Shown piece after piece: positions 1 through 6,048 of a stretch of 6,433 bases of DNA. Source of the DNA: an uncultured beta proteobacterium (GTDB lineage: Bacteria > Pseudomonadota > Gammaproteobacteria > Burkholderiales > Burkholderiaceae); the NCBI GenBank assembly GCA_903938955.1, contig CAJAFJ010000129.1:1-6433 (forward strand), read 5' to 3'. A model generated the notes under the pieces. That model was not told where the DNA came from. It ran no database searches and saw only the letters and a list, made by a program, of their open reading frames with translations. The position numbers were made by a program, and so were the translations under genes. Every line of letters starts with the position of its first letter. Position 1 is the stretch's first letter.

Positions 1-1
1 A

Positions 2-352
2 TTAGCTTTGCCCGTGTCGTGAAATAATGACTTTGAGTTCCATCTCAAGTTCTTGGGTCAACGCGAGCAGCCTCTGGTAGACAGGAAGCCAGTCAGCTTG
101 GGTCATTTGAGTCACGCCATTTTCTGCTTGTTCTAGTTCAGCGGCCACATTCATGGCAGCCAGCACGTAGCAACTGCCTTTCATCTTGTGCACCAGATCG
201 CCAAGTTGGCTGGCATTGAACGTCTCTGTATGTTGCTGCATGGCCAAGCGCCATGTCACTAGCTGTGTCAAAAATGGCTTGCCAACCGCAACCAATATGT
301 CGATCTCTCCAGTGATTCGATTAAATAGCGGCAGATCAATTTGCTGGCTCAT
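2..352 (-). CDS. Hpt (histidine phosphotransfer) domain protein
   Basis: Small stand-alone phosphotransfer protein of 116 residues, about the usual length of a single Hpt domain. The signature is H-K-M-K-G-S at residues 55-60, so His55 is the likely phosphoacceptor, followed by an Ala-rich helix and a second helical hairpin (residues 61-110) as expected for a four-helix Hpt bundle. There is no kinase ATPase domain or membrane segment, so it should act in the cytoplasm, passing phosphate between a hybrid kinase and receiver domains. I start it at the ATG at 352 rather than the in-frame start at 382, because this ATG forms a 4-base ATGA overlap with the stop of the response regulator before it, implying translational coupling. 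That regulator and its paralog are the obvious phosphate partners (inference). The stop codon lies one base from the window edge, so the gene is complete. The family call is firm; the partner is not shown. Confidence 0.85.
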   Translation of the reverse strand: MSQQIDLPLFNRITGEIDILVAVGKPFLTQLVTWRLAMQQHTETFNASQLGDLVHKMKGSCYVLAAMNVAAELEQAENGVTQMTQADWLPVYQRLLALTQELEMELKVIISRHGQS

Positions 353-1008
353 ATCAAAACCGGCTGGGCGTGCTGTCTGCACAATTGCATGTGAGCGTCA
401 AAATATCCTTTCAACCGCTCCATGTTCAGGGGTTTAGGATAAAAAAGCACATTCTCAGGCAGCCCACCGCGCTCTTCAATTTCATGCTCACTCATACTTG
501 AAACCACCACGATTGACATGGTCTGGTATTCAGGGCGGTTGGAGACGCTTTGAATGAGACTAAAGCCGTCAAAGGGTGTCATTTTCAAGTCGGTGATCAG
601 AATGCTGGGGCGTAATCGCTCAAGCTTGAGCACCGCATCCAAGCCATCCTCCGTCACGACAAATTTGATAGACGGATAAAGTTTGGTCAAGGTCGCGGTG
701 ATGGAGGTTGATACGACTGCATCGTCTTCAGCGATCAGAACGGCCATCTCGGTGACATTTGCATGGCTGGATCGCGACACCTGCTCCAAGTTGTCTGCAT
801 TTATGTCTGATGCAGCTAACCTTCGCATGGCTTTGGGCCCCATTTTTTCGTCTAGTTGGTCCAGTGAACTTTGCAATATTCGCCGGTGCCCTCCGACTGT
901 TTTGACTGCGATAAGTTGTCCAGAATCTACCAATTTCTGGATTGAAGTCCTGGATAACCCCATCTTCTTTGAGGCCTCGCCAATTCCGACTTGAGTAGTT
1001 ACCACCAT
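349..1008 (-). CDS. Response regulator, N-terminal excisionase-like HTH plus C-terminal receiver
   Basis: A 219-residue regulator with the reverse of the usual receiver-then-DNA-binding order. Residues 6-50 are an excisionase/MerR-type helix-turn-helix (ending GGHRRI at 39-44). After a charged linker (about 51-87), residues 88-205 form a receiver: acidic pocket E94-D95-D96, phosphoacceptor D140, switch S170 and K192 in a K-P-L motif. The loop after D140 reads KMTPFDG, so the usual Met-Pro proline is displaced by one position. An RGGLP motif (180-184) is shared with its paralog at 1169-1750. I use the ATG at 1008, preceded by AAAGGA; a TTG at 1032 in the same frame would add eight residues but has no better ribosome site. 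It overlaps the Hpt gene by ATGA, so the two are very likely co-transcribed and coupled. Targets are unknown; the domain calls are strong, the DNA-binding role is inferred from family. Confidence 0.88.
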   Translation of the reverse strand: MVVTTQVGIGEASKKMGLSRTSIQKLVDSGQLIAVKTVGGHRRILQSSLDQLDEKMGPKAMRRLAASDINADNLEQVSRSSHANVTEMAVLIAEDDAVVSTSITATLTKLYPSIKFVVTEDGLDAVLKLERLRPSILITDLKMTPFDGFSLIQSVSNRPEYQTMSIVVVSSMSEHEIEERGGLPENVLFYPKPLNMERLKGYFDAHMQLCRQHAQPVLI

Positions 1009-1140
1009 CAATTCCTTTATCCAACGATACAAATAATTTTTTTGTTATTTTCATCGTAACTTAAATGAATAGATTGATTTTTTTAAAGGTTTTTGCTTTT
1101 TTTTAAAAAAATCATTTTTTTATCGTCACTATGATGATCG
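1009..1140 (-). promoter_or_regulatory. AT-rich control region ahead of the second response regulator
   Basis: The gap between the two regulator genes contains a run (about 1031-1121) made almost entirely of A and T, in sharp contrast to the GC-richer genes around it. It holds a perfect 13-bp inverted repeat and three copies of an ACGAT core: minus-strand GTGACGATA (1121-1129) and GTTACGATG (1052-1060), and CAACGATAC on the plus strand (1022-1030). I do not see a convincing -35/-10 pair, so no exact promoter is assigned. The position just before a regulator-Hpt pair makes it a likely promoter/operator region, possibly bound by the excisionase-like regulators or by an H-NS-type silencer (inference). 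Confidence 0.4.
1075..1114. repeat. Perfect 13-bp inverted repeat, AT-only core
   Basis: TGATTTTTTTAAA at 1075-1087 is the exact reverse complement of TTTAAAAAAATCA at 1102-1114, with a 14-base spacer. On the plus strand it is followed by a T run (1115-1121), which superficially resembles a terminator, but the arms are nearly all A/T and no plus-strand gene precedes it. A protein-binding dyad or bent A-tract DNA upstream of the second regulator is the likelier reading. Confidence 0.6.
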
Positions 1141-1170
1141 GAACGCACCAAGGACCTGTGAAAAGCGTTC
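1141..1170 (-). repeat. Small hairpin at the 3' end of the first response regulator gene
   Basis: GAACGC (1141-1146) and GCGTTC (1165-1170) are exact inverted repeats enclosing 18 bases, with a short inner CAC/GTG pairing. The hairpin overlaps the stop codon of the upstream regulator. There is no T run directly after it on the minus strand, so it is at best a weak terminator or an mRNA 3'-end structure. Confidence 0.3.
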
Positions 1171-1750
1171 ACTTCAACTGCCTATCGGCAACAAGGGCCG
1201 ATAGAAACCCGTTGAGCCAGTTGACATCCAGCGGTTTATTGACAAGTACCGTATGCGCCGGAAGACCGCCACGCGCCTCAATGTCCGCAAGTGACAGCCC
1301 CGTCACGGCAACCAACACCATGGAGGCGAAGCTTGGATTCGACCGAATGGTCCTCAGGAAATCAAAACCATCTACGCCGGGCATTCGAAGATCTGAAAAC
1401 AGCACATGGGGTTGTAGCTTGGCGATGTCGATCAATGCCTCGATAGCCGAGGTCATCAGGATTACATCCAGCGGCAGCTTCATGCGGTCGACGGCCAGTC
1501 GAATGGCGGTCAAGGTCAGTTCGTTGTCATCAACAAAAAGAACTTTAAGGTAAGGCGTTGACGTGTCCAGCACGGTGTTCACGCCAGCGCGAACCTGGTA
1601 GTCATGCAGCGACTGCAGGGAAATGCGCCTGTGCCCACCCTTGGTTTTCCAAGCCTCGACCTCACCCTTTTCAACCAGCGCTTGTACGGTACCTACCGAC
1701 AGCCCCAGCATTTTGGCTGCGTAGAAAGTACCACAAAAGTCAGTATCCAT
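1169..1750 (-). CDS. Response regulator, N-terminal excisionase-like HTH plus C-terminal receiver (paralog)
   Basis: A 193-residue regulator with the same inverted layout as the gene at 349-1008. Residues 8-50 are an excisionase/MerR-like helix-turn-helix with GGHRRI at 38-43. Residues 68-187 are a receiver with acidic pair D74-D75, phosphoacceptor D120 in a canonical DLRMPGVDG loop, switch T150 and K172 in NKPL. The RGGLP motif (160-164) recurs in the paralog, marking a shared subfamily. It has a shorter linker between the domains than its paralog and a more standard active site. The ATG at 1750 is preceded by AGGA at good spacing, supporting this start. It lies 108 bases after mshN and 160 bases before the next regulator, so it may have its own promoter. 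It is probably a phosphorelay output protein; targets are unknown. An integration/excision role is unlikely because no integrase is present and a receiver is fused. Confidence 0.88.
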   Translation of the reverse strand: MDTDFCGTFYAAKMLGLSVGTVQALVEKGEVEAWKTKGGHRRISLQSLHDYQVRAGVNTVLDTSTPYLKVLFVDDNELTLTAIRLAVDRMKLPLDVILMTSAIEALIDIAKLQPHVLFSDLRMPGVDGFDFLRTIRSNPSFASMVLVAVTGLSLADIEARGGLPAHTVLVNKPLDVNWLNGFLSALVADRQLK

Positions 1751-1779
1751 TTAAAGTCCTAAGGCTGAAAAGCTGGCAA

Positions 1780-1795
1780 ATTTTACCCAGTAAAA
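1780..1795 (-). promoter_or_regulatory. Possible -10 element with overlapping dyad upstream of the first response regulator
   Basis: On the minus strand TAAAAT (1780-1785) matches five of six bases of a sigma70 -10 box about 30 bases before the ATG. It overlaps a perfect 6-bp inverted repeat, TTTTAC-3 bases-GTAAAA (1781-1795), which could be an operator. No good -35 box is present at 16-18 bases, so this is a weak candidate that would suit an activated promoter or be chance. Confidence 0.25.
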
Positions 1796-1858
1796 AGCAA
1801 CAACCAGCCAAGGGAAAAGTGTTAGCCCAAAAGGCCCAAAATCAATCAGTACATGCAC

Positions 1859-2956
1859 TCAAGAGGTCGGGGATTGAAGTTTGACAATGACCTGTTCCAC
1901 CATGGTCTTGTTTTGGGGTGACAGGCCACCGCTCTCACTGGCGCGACGCAAAGCGTCAATAGCCTCGCGGATATTGCCCGCCGCATGCAAGGACAGCCCC
2001 AAGCCCAGCAACCACTCTGATTTGTTTGACTCACTGCGTAAGGCAATGCGGTAATGCGTGACCGCTTCGGCCGGGCGCTTCAAGCGCAACAACTGCGCTG
2101 CGTAATAACCGTGGTAAACCGGATCATTGTTGGCCGACTTGGTGCCTTGGGCGAGTAGCGCCATGGCATCGTTTTGCTGTCCGGCCTGAATCCACAAGGG
2201 GGCAATGGCCAGCATAAAGCCTGTTTGCTGGGGCAAAAGCATCAACCCATCGCCGAGCAAATCGGCCGCCGCCGTGGCTTGTTTTCGCTCAACCAACAGC
2301 CGGGCTAGTTCAAGCCGGGCCTTGCTGTGCTGGGGGTAGATATCAAGTGTCAGACGCAAAGATTTCATGGCTGCATCTACTGCGCCCTGTTTTTGTTCAG
2401 TCAAGGCTTGCTGGTAAAACTGTTCTGATTTCTGCGCTGCATCCACTTTCACCTGAGTCGGTGTGATGCTCGGTTTGGCGTTGCTGGTTGCCTCGACTAC
2501 GCTTGTTTTCACTACTGGAGACGCAAGTCGGGGTGCTTCTGCGGTTTTGGCTGTGGGCACCGGTGCCTTGGTTTTTTTCGCCATTTCCAAATGTGGCTCA
2601 ACAGATTTGGGTTTGGTAACGACTGGTTCCGGTATGGCTGGGGCCGCCTGGGGCAGTTCAATTGGATTGAGCTTGGTCGCATCGGGGATGCGTGTCACAT
2701 GTTCAGACTCAATCGCCTCTTTACTGGCTTGGGTCGCCCGTGTCGCTGTGAGTTCCTGCTGGTGTGTCACCCACCAGGCGATGGCACCTGCGACCAAAAG
2801 AGTCAGAACGGCCTGTAACAACGCCGTGGAGTTAACCCATGGCTGGCGTTTGGGGCGAGAATCATTCGCATAGTCGTAAACACCGCGCTTCAAAGGTCGG
2901 CTATGGCTACGCTCACGCGAATCCAGGTCTTTCAGCATGTCATTGATCAAGCTCAT
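1859..2956 (-). CDS. mshN: MSHA biogenesis protein MshN (membrane-anchored TPR protein)
   Basis: A 365-residue inner-membrane protein of the MSHA type IV pilus assembly system. The N-terminus MSLINDMLKDLDSR is the characteristic MshN opening. Residues about 45-63 form one hydrophobic membrane segment, 64-175 a Pro/Ala/Lys/Thr-rich periplasmic linker, and 176-360 a set of tetratricopeptide-like helical repeats. This arrangement suggests a cytoplasmic tail, one membrane pass and a periplasmic protein-interaction domain. I start at the ATG at 2956, not at the longer in-frame start (3022), because the signature N-terminus begins there and the ATG forms an ATGA overlap with the mshM stop. Translational coupling to mshM fits the two working together. 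The usual next gene, mshE, is absent; a response regulator gene follows after 108 bases. A GspB-like protein is the main alternative, but the TPR C-terminus favours MshN. Confidence 0.82.
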   Translation of the reverse strand: MSLINDMLKDLDSRERSHSRPLKRGVYDYANDSRPKRQPWVNSTALLQAVLTLLVAGAIAWWVTHQQELTATRATQASKEAIESEHVTRIPDATKLNPIELPQAAPAIPEPVVTKPKSVEPHLEMAKKTKAPVPTAKTAEAPRLASPVVKTSVVEATSNAKPSITPTQVKVDAAQKSEQFYQQALTEQKQGAVDAAMKSLRLTLDIYPQHSKARLELARLLVERKQATAAADLLGDGLMLLPQQTGFMLAIAPLWIQAGQQNDAMALLAQGTKSANNDPVYHGYYAAQLLRLKRPAEAVTHYRIALRSESNKSEWLLGLGLSLHAAGNIREAIDALRRASESGGLSPQNKTMVEQVIVKLQSPTS

Positions 2957-3858
2957 AGCCAATGTCTCCAAGCAGGGAATGACGCAATGACCAAAGCAAC
3001 CGCTCCCAGCGACAAGAACCAAAGTCGGTTGGACTGACCCTGATTCACCGAATCAGTGTCTTTGGCTGCGTGCATCACTTCAGACCAGCCTACCAAATTT
3101 TTGCCACGACCATAGGCGGACAACAAGGCCTTGTTCGCCAGAATGTTGATCAGGCGGGGAATGCAGCGTGACTTGCGTTTCAGTAACCAGAGTGCCGCCG
3201 GCGTGAACAACTGGCCCCGCCGGTGACCTGCCGCAGCCAAGCGGTGCTGAATGTAGTAGTTGAACTCACTGTTACTTAAAGGCTTGAGGCGGTAGTGAAA
3301 TGTAATGCGCTGGCGCAATTGCCGCACCGAGGGATGATTCAGACACTCGTCCAGCTCGGGCTGACCAAAAATGATCACTTGCAGAAGTTTGCGATTCTCG
3401 GTCTCCAGGTTGGTCAATAGCCGCAGCGCCTCAAGCGTCTCGATTGGCATGGCCTGAACTTCGTCCAGACAGATCACCACTCTTTTACCGCTCTCATTGA
3501 GCTCGAACACCCTGCGCGTTAGCGCGCTCAGAACGTCATGCTGGTTGATGGTTGTTGACTGTGGAAACGGTAAACCCAGTTCGGTAGCGATCTCAATGAA
3601 CAAGGCCAGCGGCTCAAGGTAGGGGTTAAAGATGTAACAGACCGCATAGTCGTCATCCAGTGACCCGAGCAGCTTGCGGCACAACATGGTTTTACCCGTG
3701 CCCACCTCGCCAGTGATCTTCATGAAGCCTTCCCCCATCTTGATCGCCGTCAGCAGCGTGATAAGCGCTACCTGCGATGTCTCGGAGGCGAAGAAAAAAT
3801 GGGTGCTCGGCGTGATCGAGAACGGAAACTCGTTCAATCCGAAATGCTCTAGGTACAT
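2953..3858 (-). CDS. mshM: MSHA biogenesis protein MshM (AAA+ ATPase, ExeA/GspA-like)
   Basis: A 301-residue ATPase of the ExeA/GspA/MshM family, which helps assemble secretin or pilus machinery in the envelope. The family N-terminus (MYLEHFGL, then FPFSITPS) is present. Walker A is GEVGTGKT at 50-57, Walker B is VVICLDE at 127-133 (D132, E133), and a sensor-1-like stretch QVIIFGQPEL lies at 160-169; an arginine-rich lid region follows. A hydrophobic segment at about 279-296 is the C-terminal membrane anchor. It lacks a C-terminal peptidoglycan-binding domain, which separates it from ExeA/GspA. The ATG at 3858 fits the family N-terminus, but the bases before it (AATATAAACACC) have no recognisable Shine-Dalgarno site. 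It overlaps mshN by four bases. In typical MSHA operons the secretin gene mshL comes just before it; here a small lipoprotein gene takes that place. Confidence 0.85.
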   Translation of the reverse strand: MYLEHFGLNEFPFSITPSTHFFFASETSQVALITLLTAIKMGEGFMKITGEVGTGKTMLCRKLLGSLDDDYAVCYIFNPYLEPLALFIEIATELGLPFPQSTTINQHDVLSALTRRVFELNESGKRVVICLDEVQAMPIETLEALRLLTNLETENRKLLQVIIFGQPELDECLNHPSVRQLRQRITFHYRLKPLSNSEFNYYIQHRLAAAGHRRGQLFTPAALWLLKRKSRCIPRLINILANKALLSAYGRGKNLVGWSEVMHAAKDTDSVNQGQSNRLWFLSLGAVALVIASFPAWRHWL

Positions 3859-3901
3859 GGTGTTTATATTAAAACGGCTGATTTAACGGAGTGTCGCGGC
3901 G
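3859..3901 (-). promoter_or_regulatory. Short AT-rich leader before mshM, possible -10 element
   Basis: The 43 bases between the lipoprotein stop and the mshM ATG include minus-strand TTTTAATATAAA about 5-16 bases before the ATG, resembling a -10 box, without a matching -35. If used, the transcript would start almost at the ATG, which would agree with the absence of a ribosome-binding site. No terminator hairpin with a T run is visible for the lipoprotein gene, so read-through into mshM is also plausible. Confidence 0.2.
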
Positions 3902-4222
3902 TCAAGGTTTGGCGCGCGCCCGGGACTTGCAAAAATAGCCGCCGCCCGGGTAGGTCTTGCCTTCGAGATCCTGCGCATACGCATGGAAACCTTCCGGTTG
4001 CCATTGGGTGTCTTTGGTGTTCAGGGCCGCACAGTTGACCGCAGCCAGCGAAACCAGCTTCAAGGGCACCGGGCCAAATGCGTCACCGCGGTCCCAGGCT
4101 ACGGTTTTATTCCGCTCTACCAGGCGCGGTGGCGTGTTGTCCTGGCGGTCACTGCGCGTGGCAGCGCAGCCAGCGGTCAGCAGCGCTGCTATCAACAAAG
4201 TACAGAGGGTGAAGATTTTCAT
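3902..4222 (-). CDS. Small predicted lipoprotein of unknown function
   Basis: A 106-residue protein with a clear lipoprotein signal: positive start (MK), hydrophobic stretch 3-15, then lipobox LTAGC at 15-19, so Cys19 would be lipidated after cleavage by signal peptidase II. The residue after Cys is Ala, not Asp, so outer-membrane sorting is expected under the usual Lol rule (inference from enterics). The mature part is about 88 residues, polar, with two further cysteines (Cys64 and Cys98) that could form a disulfide, and a basic tail. No known domain is recognised. The start ATG is well supported by AGGAAG about seven bases upstream. It begins 29 bases after the RTX gene stop, so the two are probably one operon. 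It could assist the RTX protein's surface attachment or the MshM/N machinery, but nothing in the sequence shows this. Confidence 0.8.
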   Translation of the reverse strand: MKIFTLCTLLIAALLTAGCAATRSDRQDNTPPRLVERNKTVAWDRGDAFGPVPLKLVSLAAVNCAALNTKDTQWQPEGFHAYAQDLEGKTYPGGGYFCKSRARAKP

Positions 4223-4251
4223 GGTGGTTCTTCCTATTGGTGGCGCTGGGC

Positions 4252-5964
4252 TCAGGCAACGATAAAGTTATTGCTGTCCAGCGTCAGCGCCGGCACCAAT
4301 AAATGGTTATCCAGGGTCGCAAAGATATTGCCGTTGTAGGTTAACGCGCCGGTAACAGCGATGTATGCCAGGTGACTTGAAAGATTCAAAGCAGTGAGCT
4401 CAGTAAAAACAGCTGTATCAAGGAACATCTTGTCTTCACCCACGGTGAAATCTTTGATGATGTCTGCATGTCTAGCTTCAACTGGCGCGTTGAAGACGAA
4501 CACGTCATGGCCGTCACCGCCTGTGAGTGCGTCTATTCCATAGCCGCCGATCAGAACATCATTACCAGCATCACCTTTCAGGGTGTCGTTACCGTATGCT
4601 CCCACCAACAAATCGTTGCCCGCGCCGCCAACAAGTGTGTCGTCAAAGATAGCATTTTTAGTAAAAAGATCGTTGTAGGACAGCTGTTTCCATACTACAG
4701 ACCCATCCACATCAGTCGCCTCAAAAAGAGGGCCAGCAAAGATCAGGTCATTGCCTGCACCGCCGTCAAAAGACTCTTTACCGCTAGCAATGCTGGAGCC
4801 ATAAAGCAGATCGTTGCAGGGCGTGCCTGCGCTGGTAGCGCTTGTCGCCACGTGGAAATAACCCAACCCGTCAGGGGTTACAAAGTCATAGTTATAGTAA
4901 TTACCGGTACCGTCAAAACTAATGTAGTCCAGCGCAAGCGTGCCCCCATCCTTTAAGTGGTCAGTCACCACGGTGTGGTCTTCACCGATCAGAAGTTGCA
5001 GATAATTCCCTCCAGGCGTAAGCACCTGCATCTGCTTGAAGTCCTTGCCCGGCTCCACCAGTAGGACGTCGTAGGGACGATTAGTGCCGTTGATTGTGAA
5101 ATCTTGATCGAAATAGATTTTATTTGCGTCTTTTGGCGCATCTAGAATAAAGGTGACCGTGCCTGTCTCACCCGGTACGCCGTCGGCGACGGCTTGCACC
5201 GTCAAGGTGTAGGAGGTGCCAATACACTGGGCCGCCTCACCCGCTGCGGTCAAAGAAACCTCGCCTGTGCTGGTGTTCAGATAGAACCAAGGATCTGTCG
5301 CAGGGTTTTTTCCTGTGACACCGCTGTGAGCGAAGTCACTACTGCCTTGAACGTATTTGCCTGTGACCGTGAGTTCAGTACCGTTGTCAACCACCTGTGT
5401 AATCCGGAAAACAGCGCCGGTATTATTCGAATTAAAGTCAGTCACAACTTTGCCAGGGTCATCTGGCGTGTCGATGGGATACCGAACTTCGGCTGGCGAG
5501 TTGATGCCAGCCGTGCCGGGATCAGTCGGCGGGGTGACACCAGGAATCACTGGCCAAATGGTCGGCGGTACAGGTGGTTTAGGAGCGCCACCACCGCCGC
5601 CACCACCACCACCACCGCCAAGCGCCAGCAAACCGAGTAGCCAGAGGGCGCCGCCGGCCGCCGGATGCGCATCAGCGGCACCCGCTGGGGCGCAGGCATC
5701 GGTCACGCCGGGTTCGGTCACGGGGCACACTTCCACCGCTGCGACGCCGCCGGCACTCACGGCCTCGGTCAGCACCACTTCTTCCACCGAGGCGGCCTGG
5801 GCCAGCACCAAGGTGTTGTTTTCGTCCTCTGGTCGCTTCAAGGCGATGGCCTTGGTTTTAGCCAAGGGCAAGGGCTGAGCGGGCGTGTGCAGGGACGTCG
5901 GGCTGAGGAGGTTGTCCGGCGCGCGCAGAGGCGTCGCGCTTGGCTTCGTGGCGGGCTGGGTCAT
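4252..5964 (-). CDS. RTX calcium-binding protein, probable type I secretion substrate
   Basis: A 570-residue protein probably exported by a type I system and folded outside the cell by calcium. In order: a disordered Pro/Ala-rich N-terminus (1-55); a Val/Ala/Glu-rich stretch (55-105); a short hydrophobic segment WLLGLLAL (108-115); eleven glycines (116-126); a Pro-rich linker (127-153); a cadherin/Ig-like domain (about 155-275, with WFYLNTSTGEVSL at 226-238); an unassigned region (280-375); RTX nonapeptides GGAGNDLIF (401-409) and a tandem block (446-485); and a C-terminal region (486-570) with DIIKDFTVGEDKMFLD, as in RTX proteins, ending hydrophobic (NNFIVA) like type I signals. There is no Sec signal. 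Four cysteines (80, 91, 247, 383) are uncommon in RTX exoproteins. The ATG at 5964 has only a weak ribosome site (AAAGAA). No protease or lipase motif was found; a matrix or adhesion role is inferred. No transporter genes are in the window. Confidence 0.85.
   Translation of the reverse strand: MTQPATKPSATPLRAPDNLLSPTSLHTPAQPLPLAKTKAIALKRPEDENNTLVLAQAASVEEVVLTEAVSAGGVAAVEVCPVTEPGVTDACAPAGAADAHPAAGGALWLLGLLALGGGGGGGGGGGAPKPPVPPTIWPVIPGVTPPTDPGTAGINSPAEVRYPIDTPDDPGKVVTDFNSNNTGAVFRITQVVDNGTELTVTGKYVQGSSDFAHSGVTGKNPATDPWFYLNTSTGEVSLTAAGEAAQCIGTSYTLTVQAVADGVPGETGTVTFILDAPKDANKIYFDQDFTINGTNRPYDVLLVEPGKDFKQMQVLTPGGNYLQLLIGEDHTVVTDHLKDGGTLALDYISFDGTGNYYNYDFVTPDGLGYFHVATSATSAGTPCNDLLYGSSIASGKESFDGGAGNDLIFAGPLFEATDVDGSVVWKQLSYNDLFTKNAIFDDTLVGGAGNDLLVGAYGNDTLKGDAGNDVLIGGYGIDALTGGDGHDVFVFNAPVEARHADIIKDFTVGEDKMFLDTAVFTELTALNLSSHLAYIAVTGALTYNGNIFATLDNHLLVPALTLDSNNFIVA
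4510..4629 (-). repeat. Tandem RTX calcium-binding nonapeptide block
   Basis: Encodes residues 446-485 of the RTX protein, about four successive GGxGNDxLx-type units (GGAGNDLLV, GAYGNDTLK, GDAGNDVLI, GGYGIDALT, then GGDGHDVFV just after). In known RTX proteins these form a parallel beta-roll with calcium at the turns. A single separate unit lies at residues 401-409. The spacing between the two patches suggests an interrupted roll. Confidence 0.85.
5587..5619 (-). repeat. Poly-glycine codon tract (11 x GGN) in the RTX gene
   Basis: Eleven consecutive GGT/GGC codons encode residues 116-126 immediately after a short hydrophobic segment. As a near-perfect trinucleotide run it is prone to in-frame slippage, changing linker length without breaking the frame. 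The hydrophobic-plus-glycine arrangement could pause or retain the protein in the envelope during export (inference). Confidence 0.8.
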
Positions 5965-5977
5965 GGTGTTCTTTGGG

Positions 5978-5998
5978 AAAAAGAGGGGCCGTCAGGCC
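5978..5998 (-). terminator. Very weak terminator-like element before the RTX gene
   Basis: On the minus strand GGCC-TGAC-GGCC (5987-5998) can form a 4-bp stem, followed by CCTCTTTTT. The T run is right for an intrinsic terminator but the stem is very short, and the RTX start codon is only about 14 bases further on. It may work only together with the strong hairpins just upstream. Confidence 0.2.
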
Positions 5999-6012
5999 GG
6001 AAGTTAATGCGG

Positions 6013-6047
6013 AGTACAGGCAAGCGCGTGTTGCGCTTGCCTGTACT
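6013..6047 (-). terminator. Strong 15-bp perfect hairpin (terminator-like or mRNA-stabilising)
   Basis: AGTACAGGCAAGCGC (6013-6027) and GCGCTTGCCTGTACT (6033-6047) are exact inverted repeats with a 5-base loop, placed 42 bases after the stop codon of the upstream gene. No T run follows directly on the minus strand, so it may act as a partial terminator or as a 3'-end protector that lowers expression of the RTX gene relative to the gene upstream. The structure itself is certain; the role is inferred. Confidence 0.65.
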
Positions 6048-6048
6048 A

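Noticed and set aside
728..1054. Alternative minus-strand frame overlapping the second response regulator
   Set aside because: It shares most of its length with a gene having a clear helix-turn-helix and linker in another frame, and its product is Arg/Lys/Cys-rich without motifs.
1075..1121. Plus-strand intrinsic terminator (13-bp stem plus T run)
   Set aside because: The stem is almost entirely A/T and weak, and there is no plus-strand gene to terminate.
349..1750. Phage excision module suggested by the excisionase-like domains
   Set aside because: The domains are fused to receivers; no integrase, attachment repeats, tRNA or phage genes are visible.
2957..3022. 22-residue N-terminal extension of MshN
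   Set aside because: The conserved family start MSLINDML begins at 2956, where the ATG overlaps the mshM stop; the extension is just the 3' end of mshM in another frame.
3911..3920. GGCGCGCGCC palindrome near the lipoprotein stop
   Set aside because: It is a short GC-rich palindrome inside codons for a basic tail, with no T run or partner site; expected by chance in such DNA.
4468..4956. Plus-strand frame antisense to the RTX repeats
   Set aside because: It lies wholly inside the well-supported RTX coding region, has no recognisable motif and no good ribosome site.
5357..5878. Long plus-strand frame encoding a poly-proline protein
   Set aside because: It is the antisense of the poly-glycine and Pro/Ala-rich part of the RTX gene; the proline run is simply the complement of the GGN tract, and the RTX protein has clear domains in the opposite frame.
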